From: Bacteroidia bacterium
Lineage (GTDB): Bacteria; Bacteroidota; Bacteroidia; B-17B0; Aurantibacillaceae
Length of the DNA: 64,000 nt
NCBI GenBank assembly: GCA_026003255.1
Contig: BPGX01000002.1
Location: forward strand, 1 to 64,000
Direction of reading: 5' to 3'
Each line of letters starts with the position of its first letter. Positions within the stretch are counted from its first letter, which is position 1. The notes beneath the pieces are model-generated. The model was not told the origin of the DNA. It made no database searches and saw only the letters and a list, made by a program, of their open reading frames with translations. Made by a program: the position numbers and the translations under genes. Below, piece after piece: positions 9,183 through 19,495 of this stretch.

Positions 9183-12100
9183 ATGAAAGTGGTTGTAAAA
9201 CTAATAAGTGTTTCATTTTTTTTTACTTATGTTTTTGCTCAAAAGACAGTTTATTATACAAATGATAATTTGAACTATCAAAAAGCACTGGAATTATTTG
9301 ACAATAAGGATTATTCTAATGCCTATCAATTGTTTGAAAAATACTTACAGCAAAAAAACAAAGAACAATTATTAACTACAGATGCAGAATACTTTAAAGC
9401 ACTTTGTGCGTATTATCTTGAAAATAAAGATGCGGAACTACAATTGAAAACTTTTATTGAGAAACATCCTGAAAATACACGGATTAACGATGCTTTGTTT
9501 TATCTTGCTGATTTGTATTACAAAAGAAAAAAATACGATGAGGTATTACGAAATTATGAACGAATAGAATTAGAAAATTTGACGAAACATCAACAGGCGG
9601 AATATCACTTCAAGAAGGGTTATGCTTTAATGGAAAAAGGAAAATTAAACGAAGCATCTGCAGAGTTTTATGAAATCAAAGACACAGATAATCCCTATTA
9701 TCAGCACGCTACTTACTATTACGCACATATTGCCTATCAACAAAAAAAATACGAAACGGCTCTTGAAAATTTTCTTAAATTACAAAAAAGCACACACTAT
9801 GGAATTATTGTTCCCTATTATATCACGCATATTTATTTTATACAAAATAAATTCGAAGAAGTTGTAAAAAGTGTTTCACAATTAGTTCAGGATTCATTGT
9901 TTTATCAGAAATTGCCTGAAATTCAACGAATGTTAGGAGAATCGTATTTTAATTTGAAACAATATGAACAATGTGCTGAAGCGTTGGAAAAGGCGAATCA
10001 ATTGAGTGGGCTGGATAATCAAGGAAATTATATTTTAGCGTACGCATATTATCAAGTCAGAAATTATGATAAAGCAGCAAAATATTTTGAGAAGTCCGTA
10101 GGTAAGAATGATTCTATTGCACAGAGTGCATGGTATCATTTAGCCGATTGTTATTTGAAACTCAATCAAAAAGACAAAGCCAAGAACGCATTTTATGGAG
10201 CATCACGATTGAATTTTATTCCATCTATTACAGAAGATGCATTGTTCAATTTTGCTAAATTATCCTATGAATTAGAGTATAGTCCATTTAGTGAAACGAT
10301 TAAAGCATTTACTGATTACATTCAACTTTATCCAAAGTCGTCCAGAAAAGATGAAGCGCTGAAGTATTTAATCAATGCGTATGCTACTACAAAAAATTAT
10401 GAGATGGCATTAAAGAGCATAGAGGAATTATCTATCAAAACTCCGCAAATTGAACAGATTCAACAACGTTTGTTGTACAATCTTGCAGTCAAATATTTTA
10501 ATGATAAAAATTATCCATTAGCGGAATTGTATTTCAATAAAGCCATTAAAGTTTTGAATGAATCTATTTTTACTACATTATCGTATTATTGGTTAGGAGA
10601 AATTTTTTACCAGAATAAAGATTATACTAATGCCATTACTATTTGGAAGAAGTTCCAATTGTTGCCTTTTGCTCCATCTATGAAGGAATATGATATAAGT
10701 AACTATAACATAGCGTATTCTTATTTGAAGCGTCAACAAGAAAATGATATTTCAGAAGCGGCTGTTTTTTTTGCAAAGTTTGCCAATAGCAGTTCTAATG
10801 ATTATTTGAAAAAAGCAGATGCTTCCGTTCGTGCAGGTGATTGTTTTTTTCTTCAACAAAATTATCCAATGGCTATTGATTATTACAATAAAGCCATTCT
10901 GTTAGATAAAATGGATGTGGATTATGCAATGTATCAAAAATCTTTATGCTCTGGCTTGATGAAAAAGTTAGATGAAAAAATTTCCACGCTCAAGCAGTTG
11001 ATTCAACAATATCCAAAATCAGAATATAGACCGTTGGCTATCCTTGAAATAGCGGATACTTACAACAACGATTTGAAGAACAATACTATGGCCATTCAAT
11101 ATTATCAACAGTATCTTTCAGAGTTTCCTGAACATTCATCATCTACCAGAGCGATGGTCTCAATTGGTTTAATTTATTATAGTCAAAAAGAGGATGATAA
11201 AGCATTCCAATATTTTGATAAAGTGGTGAAAGCCAATCCAAAGAGTGAAGAAGCACAAGAAGTATTACCAATTATAAAAAAGATTTTTGAAAACAAAGGT
11301 CAAATTGCTGAAATGGAAAGATATTTTGAAAGTATTGGAAATCCTTTGTCTATAAGCCAAGTAGAAAGTTCATTGTATGAATCCGCAAAAGATTATTACT
11401 ACAATCAGAAAAATTGTGAGAAGGCGAAATCATTATTTGAAGAATATCTTCAAAAGTTCCCTGATGGAAAATATAATTTAGAAGCACATTATTGCATTGC
11501 GGAATGTTTGTATAATACCAATGATTCTTTCAATGTTTCAAAGGCAATTGAACATTATCAGGTTATTATTAAGCATCCCAATCGTTTTGTATTTACTGAA
11601 GATGCTTTATCCAAAACAGCGTTTTATTTTTACAAAGTAAAACGTTATACAGAAGCGTTGCCATTATTATTGAAATATGCTGAAATAACGGAAGAACCAA
11701 ATAATATTTTTCAGGCAAAATGGTTGGCTCTTAAATCTGCTTTTCAAATCAATAATTACGAAAAAGTGTTAGAATTAAGTAACTATATTATTTCCAATAG
11801 TACCAAAGCAAATGACAACCAGATTAAAGAAGCCAAGTATTATCGTGCAATAGCGTTATATGAACAACAGCAATATAATGAAGCATTGAAAGAATTTATA
11901 GTATTGCCGAAATTGCTTAAAAACTCTAATGGTGCAAGGTGCTTTGTGTATGCTGCAAAAATTTATTTAGGGCAAGGAAATTATAAGCAATGTGAAAATA
12001 CAATAAACGATTTACTTTCTTATCAATATACCAATGAAAATGTAAATGCAGAAGGAATGCTTGTGTTGGCTGATGCATATATTCAACAAAAAGATTATGC

Positions 12101-12284
12101 CAATGCCAAAGTGATTCTGGAAACAATATTATCAGCCAAAGTAAAACAAGAATATATCCAGCAAGCCCAACAAAAATTAGATGAAGTCAATAGGTCATTA
12201 AATCAAAATGAAAATAAAGAACAGGATAAAGATTTGTTTGATAAAATGTTTGAGGAATATCAACAATCTAAACAACAACAATAA
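9183..12284 (+). CDS. Large tetratricopeptide-repeat protein, exported
   Basis: Signal peptide MKVVVKLISVSFFFTYVFAQ and many TPR-like units (e.g. YFEKYLQ..PDGKYNLEAHYCIAECLYN). Confidence 0.85.
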   Translation: MKVVVKLISVSFFFTYVFAQKTVYYTNDNLNYQKALELFDNKDYSNAYQLFEKYLQQKNKEQLLTTDAEYFKALCAYYLENKDAELQLKTFIEKHPENTRINDALFYLADLYYKRKKYDEVLRNYERIELENLTKHQQAEYHFKKGYALMEKGKLNEASAEFYEIKDTDNPYYQHATYYYAHIAYQQKKYETALENFLKLQKSTHYGIIVPYYITHIYFIQNKFEEVVKSVSQLVQDSLFYQKLPEIQRMLGESYFNLKQYEQCAEALEKANQLSGLDNQGNYILAYAYYQVRNYDKAAKYFEKSVGKNDSIAQSAWYHLADCYLKLNQKDKAKNAFYGASRLNFIPSITEDALFNFAKLSYELEYSPFSETIKAFTDYIQLYPKSSRKDEALKYLINAYATTKNYEMALKSIEELSIKTPQIEQIQQRLLYNLAVKYFNDKNYPLAELYFNKAIKVLNESIFTTLSYYWLGEIFYQNKDYTNAITIWKKFQLLPFAPSMKEYDISNYNIAYSYLKRQQENDISEAAVFFAKFANSSSNDYLKKADASVRAGDCFFLQQNYPMAIDYYNKAILLDKMDVDYAMYQKSLCSGLMKKLDEKISTLKQLIQQYPKSEYRPLAILEIADTYNNDLKNNTMAIQYYQQYLSEFPEHSSSTRAMVSIGLIYYSQKEDDKAFQYFDKVVKANPKSEEAQEVLPIIKKIFENKGQIAEMERYFESIGNPLSISQVESSLYESAKDYYYNQKNCEKAKSLFEEYLQKFPDGKYNLEAHYCIAECLYNTNDSFNVSKAIEHYQVIIKHPNRFVFTEDALSKTAFYFYKVKRYTEALPLLLKYAEITEEPNNIFQAKWLALKSAFQINNYEKVLELSNYIISNSTKANDNQIKEAKYYRAIALYEQQQYNEALKEFIVLPKLLKNSNGARCFVYAAKIYLGQGNYKQCENTINDLLSYQYTNENVNAEGMLVLADAYIQQKDYANAKVILETILSAKVKQEYIQQAQQKLDEVNRSLNQNENKEQDKDLFDKMFEEYQQSKQQQ

Positions 12285-12293
12285 AATTTTGAT

Positions 12294-13962
12294 ATGAAAA
12301 AAAATAAAGCAGCATTATTTGCAATATTTTTAATAGCGGGAGTTTTGTTGATACCCGCACAAGTGCAGGATATAAGTTTTAATGTGCAATCCCATTTTCA
12401 ACCTATCATCAAATCAGCGAATAAAATTTCTGATAATCCAGAGGTGGCTGATACAATAAAAAAAAATTAATACATTTGATTATTCTATTACATCTTTTCC
12501 TATCTATAAAAAGTATACACTGGAACCATTGACTTACGCGAAGCATAAAGAAAAATATATCTGGAATGCTTATCAATCCTATATTAAAGGAGGATATGGA
12601 TTGATGTATAATATGCCCTTGTTGGAATTGTATTTTGGAAACAAGAATGATAAGGATTTGCGGTATGGAATTTTGTATAATTTATTAGCATCTGGAAAAC
12701 AATTGCAGAATGTGGGTTATAGCGGTTTTACTGACCACAAAGCCGAAGCATTTGCTGAAAAATATATTGCTAAACATTTTGTGAAGTTTAATTTAGATTA
12801 TGCTAATAACAAGTTATACAATTACGGATTTGATACATCGGTAGTAAAAATTTCAGATAGAAGCGCATACAGACAGCAGTATTATTATTGGTCTCCAGCA
12901 TTAAGAATAAAAAGTAATTACAACGACTCTGATAAAATTCATCATGATATTATGCTTTCTTATTACAATTTACAAAATTACAGCGATGCGAGAGAAAATA
13001 ATTTTAAGTTGAATGCTTTATTAAATAAATTTATTCATCAGGAAAATTTTTATTTGCAAGTAAATTATGATTTCTATAATCATAAATTAAATCAAGATAC
13101 CTTGAATAACCAAATTTTTACATTGTCCCCGTACTTTTTATCAAAGAATGAAGATTTGGAAATTCGTGTAGGAGTGAAAACTACATTAGATGTTTTTAAA
13201 ACGAAAAAATTTTATTTTTATCCTGTATTTTTTGGTAATTATAATCTGTATCGGCATATTATTGAGGTTTTTGCAGGCATTGATGGACAATTACAAAAGA
13301 ATAGTATTCAATCATTATCTAATGAAAATCCATTTATTGCAACACAATTTTATGCATATAACCAGAGTTTGCATCTTGCTAATTCCAATCAATCTATTAA
13401 TATCTATGCAGGATTCAAGGGACGTTTAAGTTCCAAAACAGATTATATTGTACAAGGAAGTTATGAACGATGGGATAGTTTGTATTTCTTTAATCCGTTT
13501 TTTGATAAAAACACTAATTTATCTAACCTGTATCAGGTGGAATACGATAATACAACGCTTTATACTTTAAATGCACAAGTGCGATTTGATGCAAGCAGGC
13601 AAGTACAAATCATTGCATCTGGAAATTATTATCATTATCAATTAAAAAATTTCACACGGCCGTGGCATAAGCCGTTATACAAAGCACAATTATCTGCAAA
13701 ATATAAGTTGAATAATTCTTTTCATTTTGGTTTAGATGCTTTTCTGATAAGTGAAAGATGGGCCAAATCATCTCTCAATGGAGATACAAAATTATTATCT
13801 TCTATTGTGGATGTAAATCTGATTGCAGAATACAAACGCAATCAAAAGTTTTCTGTATTTGCTATGATTAACAATATTGCGAATTTGCGTTATTATCAAT
13901 GGTACAATTATCCTTCGCAACGATTTAATTTAATGCTTGGATTTACGTATGTTCCTTTTTAA
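12294..13962 (+). pseudogene. Outer-membrane beta-barrel protein gene interrupted by a 1-nt frameshift at an A9 tract
   Basis: ATG at 12294 encodes a signal peptide and ...IKSANKISDNPEVADTIKKN then TAA at 12468-12470. The +1 frame continues INTFDYSITSFPIYKKYTLEPLTYAKHKEKYIW into the listed ORF 12529-13962. Confidence 0.75.
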
Positions 13963-14094
13963 CGAAATACATTTTTAATATGTAAACCGATAGAACGCAG
14001 ATGACACAGATAAGAACAGATTTTCGCAGATTTGATACCAGACAGTGCTACAAGTGAAGGTTCAATCTATTTAAAAAAATAATAAGATTATAAA

Positions 14095-15471
14095 ATGAAA
14101 AAAATCACTCCACAATTTTTCAGTATTGCAGGGCTTTTTTTCTTTTGGGGATTTGTTGCGGCCAGCAATGATGTGCTAATTCCTATATTCAAAGACCATT
14201 TGCAATTAGAACAATGGCAATCACAAATGATTTCTTTTGTGTTTTATGTGGCATACACTATTGGCAGTATTTTGTATTTATGGATATGTCAAATATTGAA
14301 AGCCGATTTACTTGAAAAGATGGGATATACAAAAGGTTTAAGTATAGGTCTACTTATTTCATTTATTGGTGTCTTGTTTTTTATTCCAGCATCGCTTTAT
14401 AGTTCTTTTCTGGCATTAATAATTGGGTTATTGATAATTGGTTTAGGTTTTTCACTTCAACAAACTGCTGCGAATCCACTTGTAATAAAATCAGGTGATG
14501 AATCCTTTGGTTCTCAACGATTAAGTTTAGCAGGAGGTATTAATAATATTGGGACAACTATTGGACCACTATTAGTATCTTATGCTGTATTTGGGCAATC
14601 CAAGGATATTGAAAGTTTAAATAACCTGATGTATCCTTATTTATTTCTGGGCTTGTTGTTTATTGTGTTTACCATTTATTTTCAAATGATAAAGATAAAT
14701 TTTTCAAATGATTCAAAAATATCTGTTGTTACAAACCTGCAAAATATAAAAGATGTTATTATTCAAAAAGATGTATGGATGGCTATGCTGGCTATTTTTA
14801 CTTATGTTGGTGTAGAAGTATCAACAGCGGCTAATCTGGCTGAATTTGCAAAACAAAAGGCAAATGTTTCTACAAGTGAAATAGCGCCATTCATTTCATT
14901 GTATTGGGCTTGTTTGATGATTGGAAGGTGGGCTTCTGCTGCTGATGTTTTCGCAAACAGAAAATTCATTAAAATCTTTTTCAAAATTCTTTTTCCACTT
15001 CTTGCTTTTGGATTGTTTATGATTATTTTAAATCTCAATAATAAGTCCATTCCACACTTAGAATGGATGTTTGGATTTATTGCTTTATTAATAGTTGCGG
15101 ATTTTATTTCGGAGGGTAATGCGAATAAGCAACTAATATTATATGCAGCACTTGGTTTGATAATGATAACAATTGGTATGGCTTCAAATGGCTTAACTGC
15201 TGTGCTTTTTATGGTGTCGGTTGGTTTGTTTTGTTCAACACTATGGCCTTGTATTTTTGAAATTGCCCTAAAAGGGAAAAAACACAATTCTGGATTAATT
15301 TCAAGTTTGCTGATTATGATGATAATGGGCGGCGGATGGATTAGTATATTACAGGCCTATTTATCTAAATTTGTTGGAATAAACGCAAGTTATAGCGTTG
15401 GCGTATGTTGCTTTGTGTATTTGATGATTTATGGAATCCAATCAATGAGAAAATTAGATAATGCGAATTAA
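14095..15471 (+). CDS. Sugar MFS transporter, FucP/GluP-like
   Basis: Polytopic; N-term FFFWGFVAASNDVLIPIFKDHLQL and GLGFSLQQTAANPLVI are typical of this family. Confidence 0.8.
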   Translation: MKKITPQFFSIAGLFFFWGFVAASNDVLIPIFKDHLQLEQWQSQMISFVFYVAYTIGSILYLWICQILKADLLEKMGYTKGLSIGLLISFIGVLFFIPASLYSSFLALIIGLLIIGLGFSLQQTAANPLVIKSGDESFGSQRLSLAGGINNIGTTIGPLLVSYAVFGQSKDIESLNNLMYPYLFLGLLFIVFTIYFQMIKINFSNDSKISVVTNLQNIKDVIIQKDVWMAMLAIFTYVGVEVSTAANLAEFAKQKANVSTSEIAPFISLYWACLMIGRWASAADVFANRKFIKIFFKILFPLLAFGLFMIILNLNNKSIPHLEWMFGFIALLIVADFISEGNANKQLILYAALGLIMITIGMASNGLTAVLFMVSVGLFCSTLWPCIFEIALKGKKHNSGLISSLLIMMIMGGGWISILQAYLSKFVGINASYSVGVCCFVYLMIYGIQSMRKLDNAN

Positions 15472-16530
15472 ATGGAAATTGACAAAATCCAAAAATTACC
15501 AATACATTTTATTTTTTGCACTGAACGTTCAGGAAGTAGTTTGCTAAATACAATACTCAATCAATCCCCTGAAATATTGGCCACTTCAGAAGAATTATTT
15601 GCATTGTATTTATATCCTAAATACCACAAGAAAATTTCTTACACCGAAAAGGAAATTAAAACATTAGTAAGAGAGTTTGTTTATGTGTCGGAGAAAAATT
15701 TAAAGATGTTTTTTAGTGATATTAAAGTATTTGAAGAAAATTTAATGAAACATAAAGAACATCTCCCCTACTCTTTTTTGGTGCGTCTTATCTACTTTCA
15801 TTTTTTTGATTTGAAGGATAAATTACAATTAAAACTGATTGTTGATAAACAAATTAAATTTTTATATTACATTGAAGATGTGCTAAAAATATTCCCTGAT
15901 TCAAAATACATTATTCTGGTTAGAGATGTGCGAGATAATGTATTAATCAGAAAAAGCAGAAACCTTGATAATACAAGCGATGTGGTATATATGGCAGGTA
16001 TATGGAATGATACATATAAAAATGTAGAATATCTTTTTGACAAAATTTCAAAGGATAAAATTTTAGTGATTCATTATGAAGATTTGATGAAAAGTACTGC
16101 AGAAGTTATTCGAAAAACATGTCATTTTTTAGAAGTCAATTATTTTCCAGAAATGTTGAATTATCAGGAAACTTATAGAAAGTTTATTGAATTAAAACGA
16201 CCATTAGTTGGTGAAGAATATTACAAAAGAACATTAGATTTTCATAGCGGTTTGTTGAAGCCGATTTCAACGGAAAAGATTGGAATCTGGAAAAAAGAAT
16301 TAACACCATTGCAACTCCAAAAAATTGCCACAATATGTGGAAAAACTGCTTCTTATCTTGGATACGACTTATCTGAAAACGGAACAACATCATTAACATT
16401 TAACGATAAATTTCAATTGCTTAAAGCAAGATTAAAAAGATATTGGTTTTTGAAGTTTTATTTGAAATTACCACTTGGGCTAAAAGTATTTATCAAAAAA
16501 GTCAGAGGTAAAAACACAATGGATGTTTGA
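15472..16530 (+). CDS. Sulfotransferase family protein
   Basis: 5'-PSB-like motif FIFCTERSGSSLLNTILNQSPEI and 3'-PB-like region SKYIILVRDVRDNVLIRKSR; starts directly after the MFS stop codon. Confidence 0.8.
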   Translation: MEIDKIQKLPIHFIFCTERSGSSLLNTILNQSPEILATSEELFALYLYPKYHKKISYTEKEIKTLVREFVYVSEKNLKMFFSDIKVFEENLMKHKEHLPYSFLVRLIYFHFFDLKDKLQLKLIVDKQIKFLYYIEDVLKIFPDSKYIILVRDVRDNVLIRKSRNLDNTSDVVYMAGIWNDTYKNVEYLFDKISKDKILVIHYEDLMKSTAEVIRKTCHFLEVNYFPEMLNYQETYRKFIELKRPLVGEEYYKRTLDFHSGLLKPISTEKIGIWKKELTPLQLQKIATICGKTASYLGYDLSENGTTSLTFNDKFQLLKARLKRYWFLKFYLKLPLGLKVFIKKVRGKNTMDV

Positions 16531-16544
16531 TAAATAATGAGAAA

Positions 16545-17129
16545 TTAGTTTTTGAGAATTGAATTTAATTGATGTTTCAGAGATTTAACAATAGGTACAA
16601 CTTCATTATCATTTAATTGATAACCTAAGTAATAGTTTTTACCTAACACATTTATTCTGATTCTTGGCTTGCCTTTATTCCAGAAACTATTTGAAATAAA
16701 GTCAGTAAAGCTTTTTTCATTAAATTCTTCAATAGCAACCTCATTGATGTGTTCAATTTTCCATTTAAATGTTTTAGATTTTTTCAAAATACTTTCTTCA
16801 TAAAATAACTCATTGTTTTTTATCCATAATTTTTCTTTTCCCCATTTTCTCCATCTAAAAATTTGAATCATTTTCCATTCATAATACAGCCAGAATACAA
16901 CAAAGACAATAATAAACAACTTTTGTTCATTAGTAGTAGTGAGTTTGTAACTTGAAATAATTAATATACCACAAACGGTCCAGGCAATAACCCATGCTAT
17001 TAATGCCCAATACCTCCATTTATCAATATAGGGCAAAATAACTAAACTCCAGATTTTATTATCATTAGAATAGGATTCTGCAATGGATATTCTGTTACCA
17101 ATGGTTTTAATTTTCAAATTTTCGGACAT
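16545..17129 (-). CDS. Hypothetical membrane protein
   Basis: ORF of 194 aa with two predicted TM segments (WALIAWVIAWTVCGILII, KLFIIVFVVFWLYYEW). Confidence 0.6.
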   Translation of the reverse strand: MSENLKIKTIGNRISIAESYSNDNKIWSLVILPYIDKWRYWALIAWVIAWTVCGILIISSYKLTTTNEQKLFIIVFVVFWLYYEWKMIQIFRWRKWGKEKLWIKNNELFYEESILKKSKTFKWKIEHINEVAIEEFNEKSFTDFISNSFWNKGKPRIRINVLGKNYYLGYQLNDNEVVPIVKSLKHQLNSILKN

Positions 17130-17133
17130 AAAA

Positions 17134-18723
17134 TTAGAGTAACATACTGATAGGATTTTCTAAATAACTTTTTAGTGTTTGCAGAAAAGCCGCACCAGTA
17201 GCACCATCCACTGTCCTATGGTCGCAAGCCATAGTTAATGTCATAACATTACCAGGAACTACCTGATTATTTTTCACTACAGGAACAGCACGAATAGCAC
17301 CTACTGATAAAATGCAAGATTCAGGGCTATTGATAATGGATGTAAATTGAGAAATTCCGAACATGCCAAGATTAGAAACTGTAAAGGTATTGCCTTCCCA
17401 ATCTTTGGGCTGTAATTTTCTTTCTTTGGCTTTTTGTGCAAGCGCTTTACTCTCGGCTGATATTTGTAGTAAAGATTTCTGGTCTGCAAAACGAATAACG
17501 GGCACTATAAGTCCATCTTCAATGGCTACAGCTACACCAATATGAATATGATTGTAATAGCGAATTTTGTCACCTAACCAACTGCAATTTACTTTTGGAT
17601 GTTTTCTCAATGATATTGCAGCGGCTTTTATAATAATGTCGTTGAATGATATTTTGGTTTCGGTATTTTGATTAGCCATGTTGCGGAATGCAATGGCATT
17701 GTCCATATCTACATCAATCGTTAAATAATAGTGTGGTGCAGAATTTTTACTTTCAGTTAGGCGACGGGCAATGGTCTTGCGCATTTGCGTTAATTCTTCA
17801 TCACGATAAGATTCCTGATATATTTCAGTAGTAGAGGCAATAGTAGAAGTTGCAACAGGTTTGAAGTTTTCAACATCTCGTTTTGTAATTCTTCCATTTT
17901 CGCCTGTACCTTTCACTTGTGATAAGTCAATGCCTTTTTCTTTGGCTAATCGTTTGGCTAATGGAGATGCTTTGATTCTGCCAGATGGGGTGGTGGAGGT
18001 AATATTAGATGAGGAAACAACAGGTGCAGAAGTAGTTTCTGTTTTGGTGCTTGTCGAAGCAGAAGCAAATGTGGAGGTTTTTGTGGAAGCCCCAGAATTA
18101 TTTAGAGCGCCTAATATCGCATTTACATCTTCATCGCCCTTTCCAATAATGGCTAATAAACTATCTACCGGTGCAGATTGTTTTTCCTGAACTCCGATGT
18201 GTAACAATACACCATCGTAAAAAGATTCAAATTCCATCGTGGCTTTATCTGTTTCAATTTCAGCCAGTATCTCTCCGCTTTTGACTTTATCACCTACCTT
18301 TTTATTCCATTTTGCTACTACACCTTCCGTCATTGTGTCGCTTAATTTGGGCATTTTGACAATGTGAACAGTAGGTGGTATAGAAACATTGATAGTGGAA
18401 GCAGATGTGGTTTCAGATTTTTTTTCAGGTGCAGGTGTTGAAGATGTACCATTGGAATTATTGAGTAATGCTTGAATATCTTCTCCTTCGTTGCCAATAA
18501 TAGCAATGACAGCATCTACTGGCACTGCTTTCTTTTCAGGTACGCCAATGTGTAACAATACGCCATCATAAAACGATTCAAATTCCATGGTTGCTTTATC
18601 GGTTTCAATTTCAGCCAATATATCTCCGCTTTTTACCTTATCTCCTACTTTTTTATTCCATTTCACAATTACGCCTTCCGTCATTGTATCACTTAATTTT
18701 GGCATTTTGACAATGTGTGCCAT
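17134..18723 (-). CDS. pdhC: Pyruvate dehydrogenase E2, dihydrolipoamide acetyltransferase with two lipoyl domains
   Basis: Two copies of HIVKMPKLSDTMTEGV...GDKVKSG.ILAEIETDKATMEFE; E3-binding region ASPLAKRLAKEKGIDLSQVKGTGENGRITKRDV; catalytic DHRTVDGATGAAFL. Confidence 0.95.
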   Translation of the reverse strand: MAHIVKMPKLSDTMTEGVIVKWNKKVGDKVKSGDILAEIETDKATMEFESFYDGVLLHIGVPEKKAVPVDAVIAIIGNEGEDIQALLNNSNGTSSTPAPEKKSETTSASTINVSIPPTVHIVKMPKLSDTMTEGVVAKWNKKVGDKVKSGEILAEIETDKATMEFESFYDGVLLHIGVQEKQSAPVDSLLAIIGKGDEDVNAILGALNNSGASTKTSTFASASTSTKTETTSAPVVSSSNITSTTPSGRIKASPLAKRLAKEKGIDLSQVKGTGENGRITKRDVENFKPVATSTIASTTEIYQESYRDEELTQMRKTIARRLTESKNSAPHYYLTIDVDMDNAIAFRNMANQNTETKISFNDIIIKAAAISLRKHPKVNCSWLGDKIRYYNHIHIGVAVAIEDGLIVPVIRFADQKSLLQISAESKALAQKAKERKLQPKDWEGNTFTVSNLGMFGISQFTSIINSPESCILSVGAIRAVPVVKNNQVVPGNVMTLTMACDHRTVDGATGAAFLQTLKSYLENPISMLL

Positions 18724-18735
18724 AGTTTTCAAAAT

Positions 18736-19205
18736 TTAATTGGTTTTATAGTTTGTAGTAATGTAATTTTCAATTTTTTTAATATCGTTCAAGATAGAGG
18801 GTGTGTAATTTAAGATATTTTGATAAAGTTCTGCATAATTCGTTAAAGAATAATCGTGTGCAGAATAGTTTCTGATTTCCCGAATTTTTATCCATATATC
18901 GCTATCAGTTATCCATTCCTTTTTTTCTGCTATGTTTAATAAATCTCTCAAACTTTGAAATTCAAACAATTCTATTTGTGCAAGGAGTTTAATCATTTTT
19001 TTTAGAAATATATCACTTGTTCTTGCAAATCGACTGGCAAATGCTTCCAATTTCATAAGCTCCTGATCATTTAATTTTTCCCAATTATTTATATTTTATT
19101 TATTGTATGACATTGTTCAAAAGATTCACTTAATCTTTGAGCGCTTTTTTTTAATAAATTTAAGGTAAAATACAAATGTTCCCATTCTTCTTTTGATATT
19201 TTCAT
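18736..19205 (-). pseudogene. HEPN-domain protein of a MNT/HEPN (HepT-like) pair, reading frame interrupted near 19090
   Basis: ORF 18736-19056 carries the Rx4HxY motif (REIRNYSAHDYS). An upstream piece from ATG 19205 (MKISKEEWEHLYFTLNLLKKSAQRLSESFEQCHTINKI*) stops at 19089; the downstream frame continues INNWEKLNDQELMKLEAFASRFARTSDIF. Confidence 0.7.
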
Positions 19206-19486
19206 AATTCAATCAGGTCTTTTGAAATACTTTTAATAAAAGGGTTTTCGTCTAATCGTTTTGCAATCACAACATCTATTTTTTGTTCTTCCATTTGTTT
19301 GAATAAATCACACCGAATGTCAATAAGGTCAGAAAAACTCAGTGTATCGGATAATACTAAAATATCAATATCCCCTCCTTTTTTGTTGTCTTTTGTGCGA
19401 GAACCAAATAAAAAAATTTTTGCGTTTTTATCTCTCTTCAAAATGGATGTTTTAATTATTTTTATCTCATCAGGTTGGATACGCAT
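19202..19486 (-). CDS. MNT-type nucleotidyltransferase (MntA-like)
   Basis: FLFGSRTKDNKKGGDIDILVLS nucleotidyltransferase motif (GS-x9-DxD); ATGA overlap with the HEPN start at 19205. Confidence 0.85.
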   Translation of the reverse strand: MRIQPDEIKIIKTSILKRDKNAKIFLFGSRTKDNKKGGDIDILVLSDTLSFSDLIDIRCDLFKQMEEQKIDVVIAKRLDENPFIKSISKDLIEL

Positions 19487-19495
19487 TTAAAAAAA

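Noticed and set aside
14802-15287. 161-aa antisense ORF in the MFS transporter gene
   Set aside because: Opposite to a well-supported CDS, low-complexity composition, no recognisable motif.
17861-18190. 109-aa antisense ORF in pdhC linker
   Set aside because: Arises from the Ser/Thr/Ala-rich linker on the other strand.
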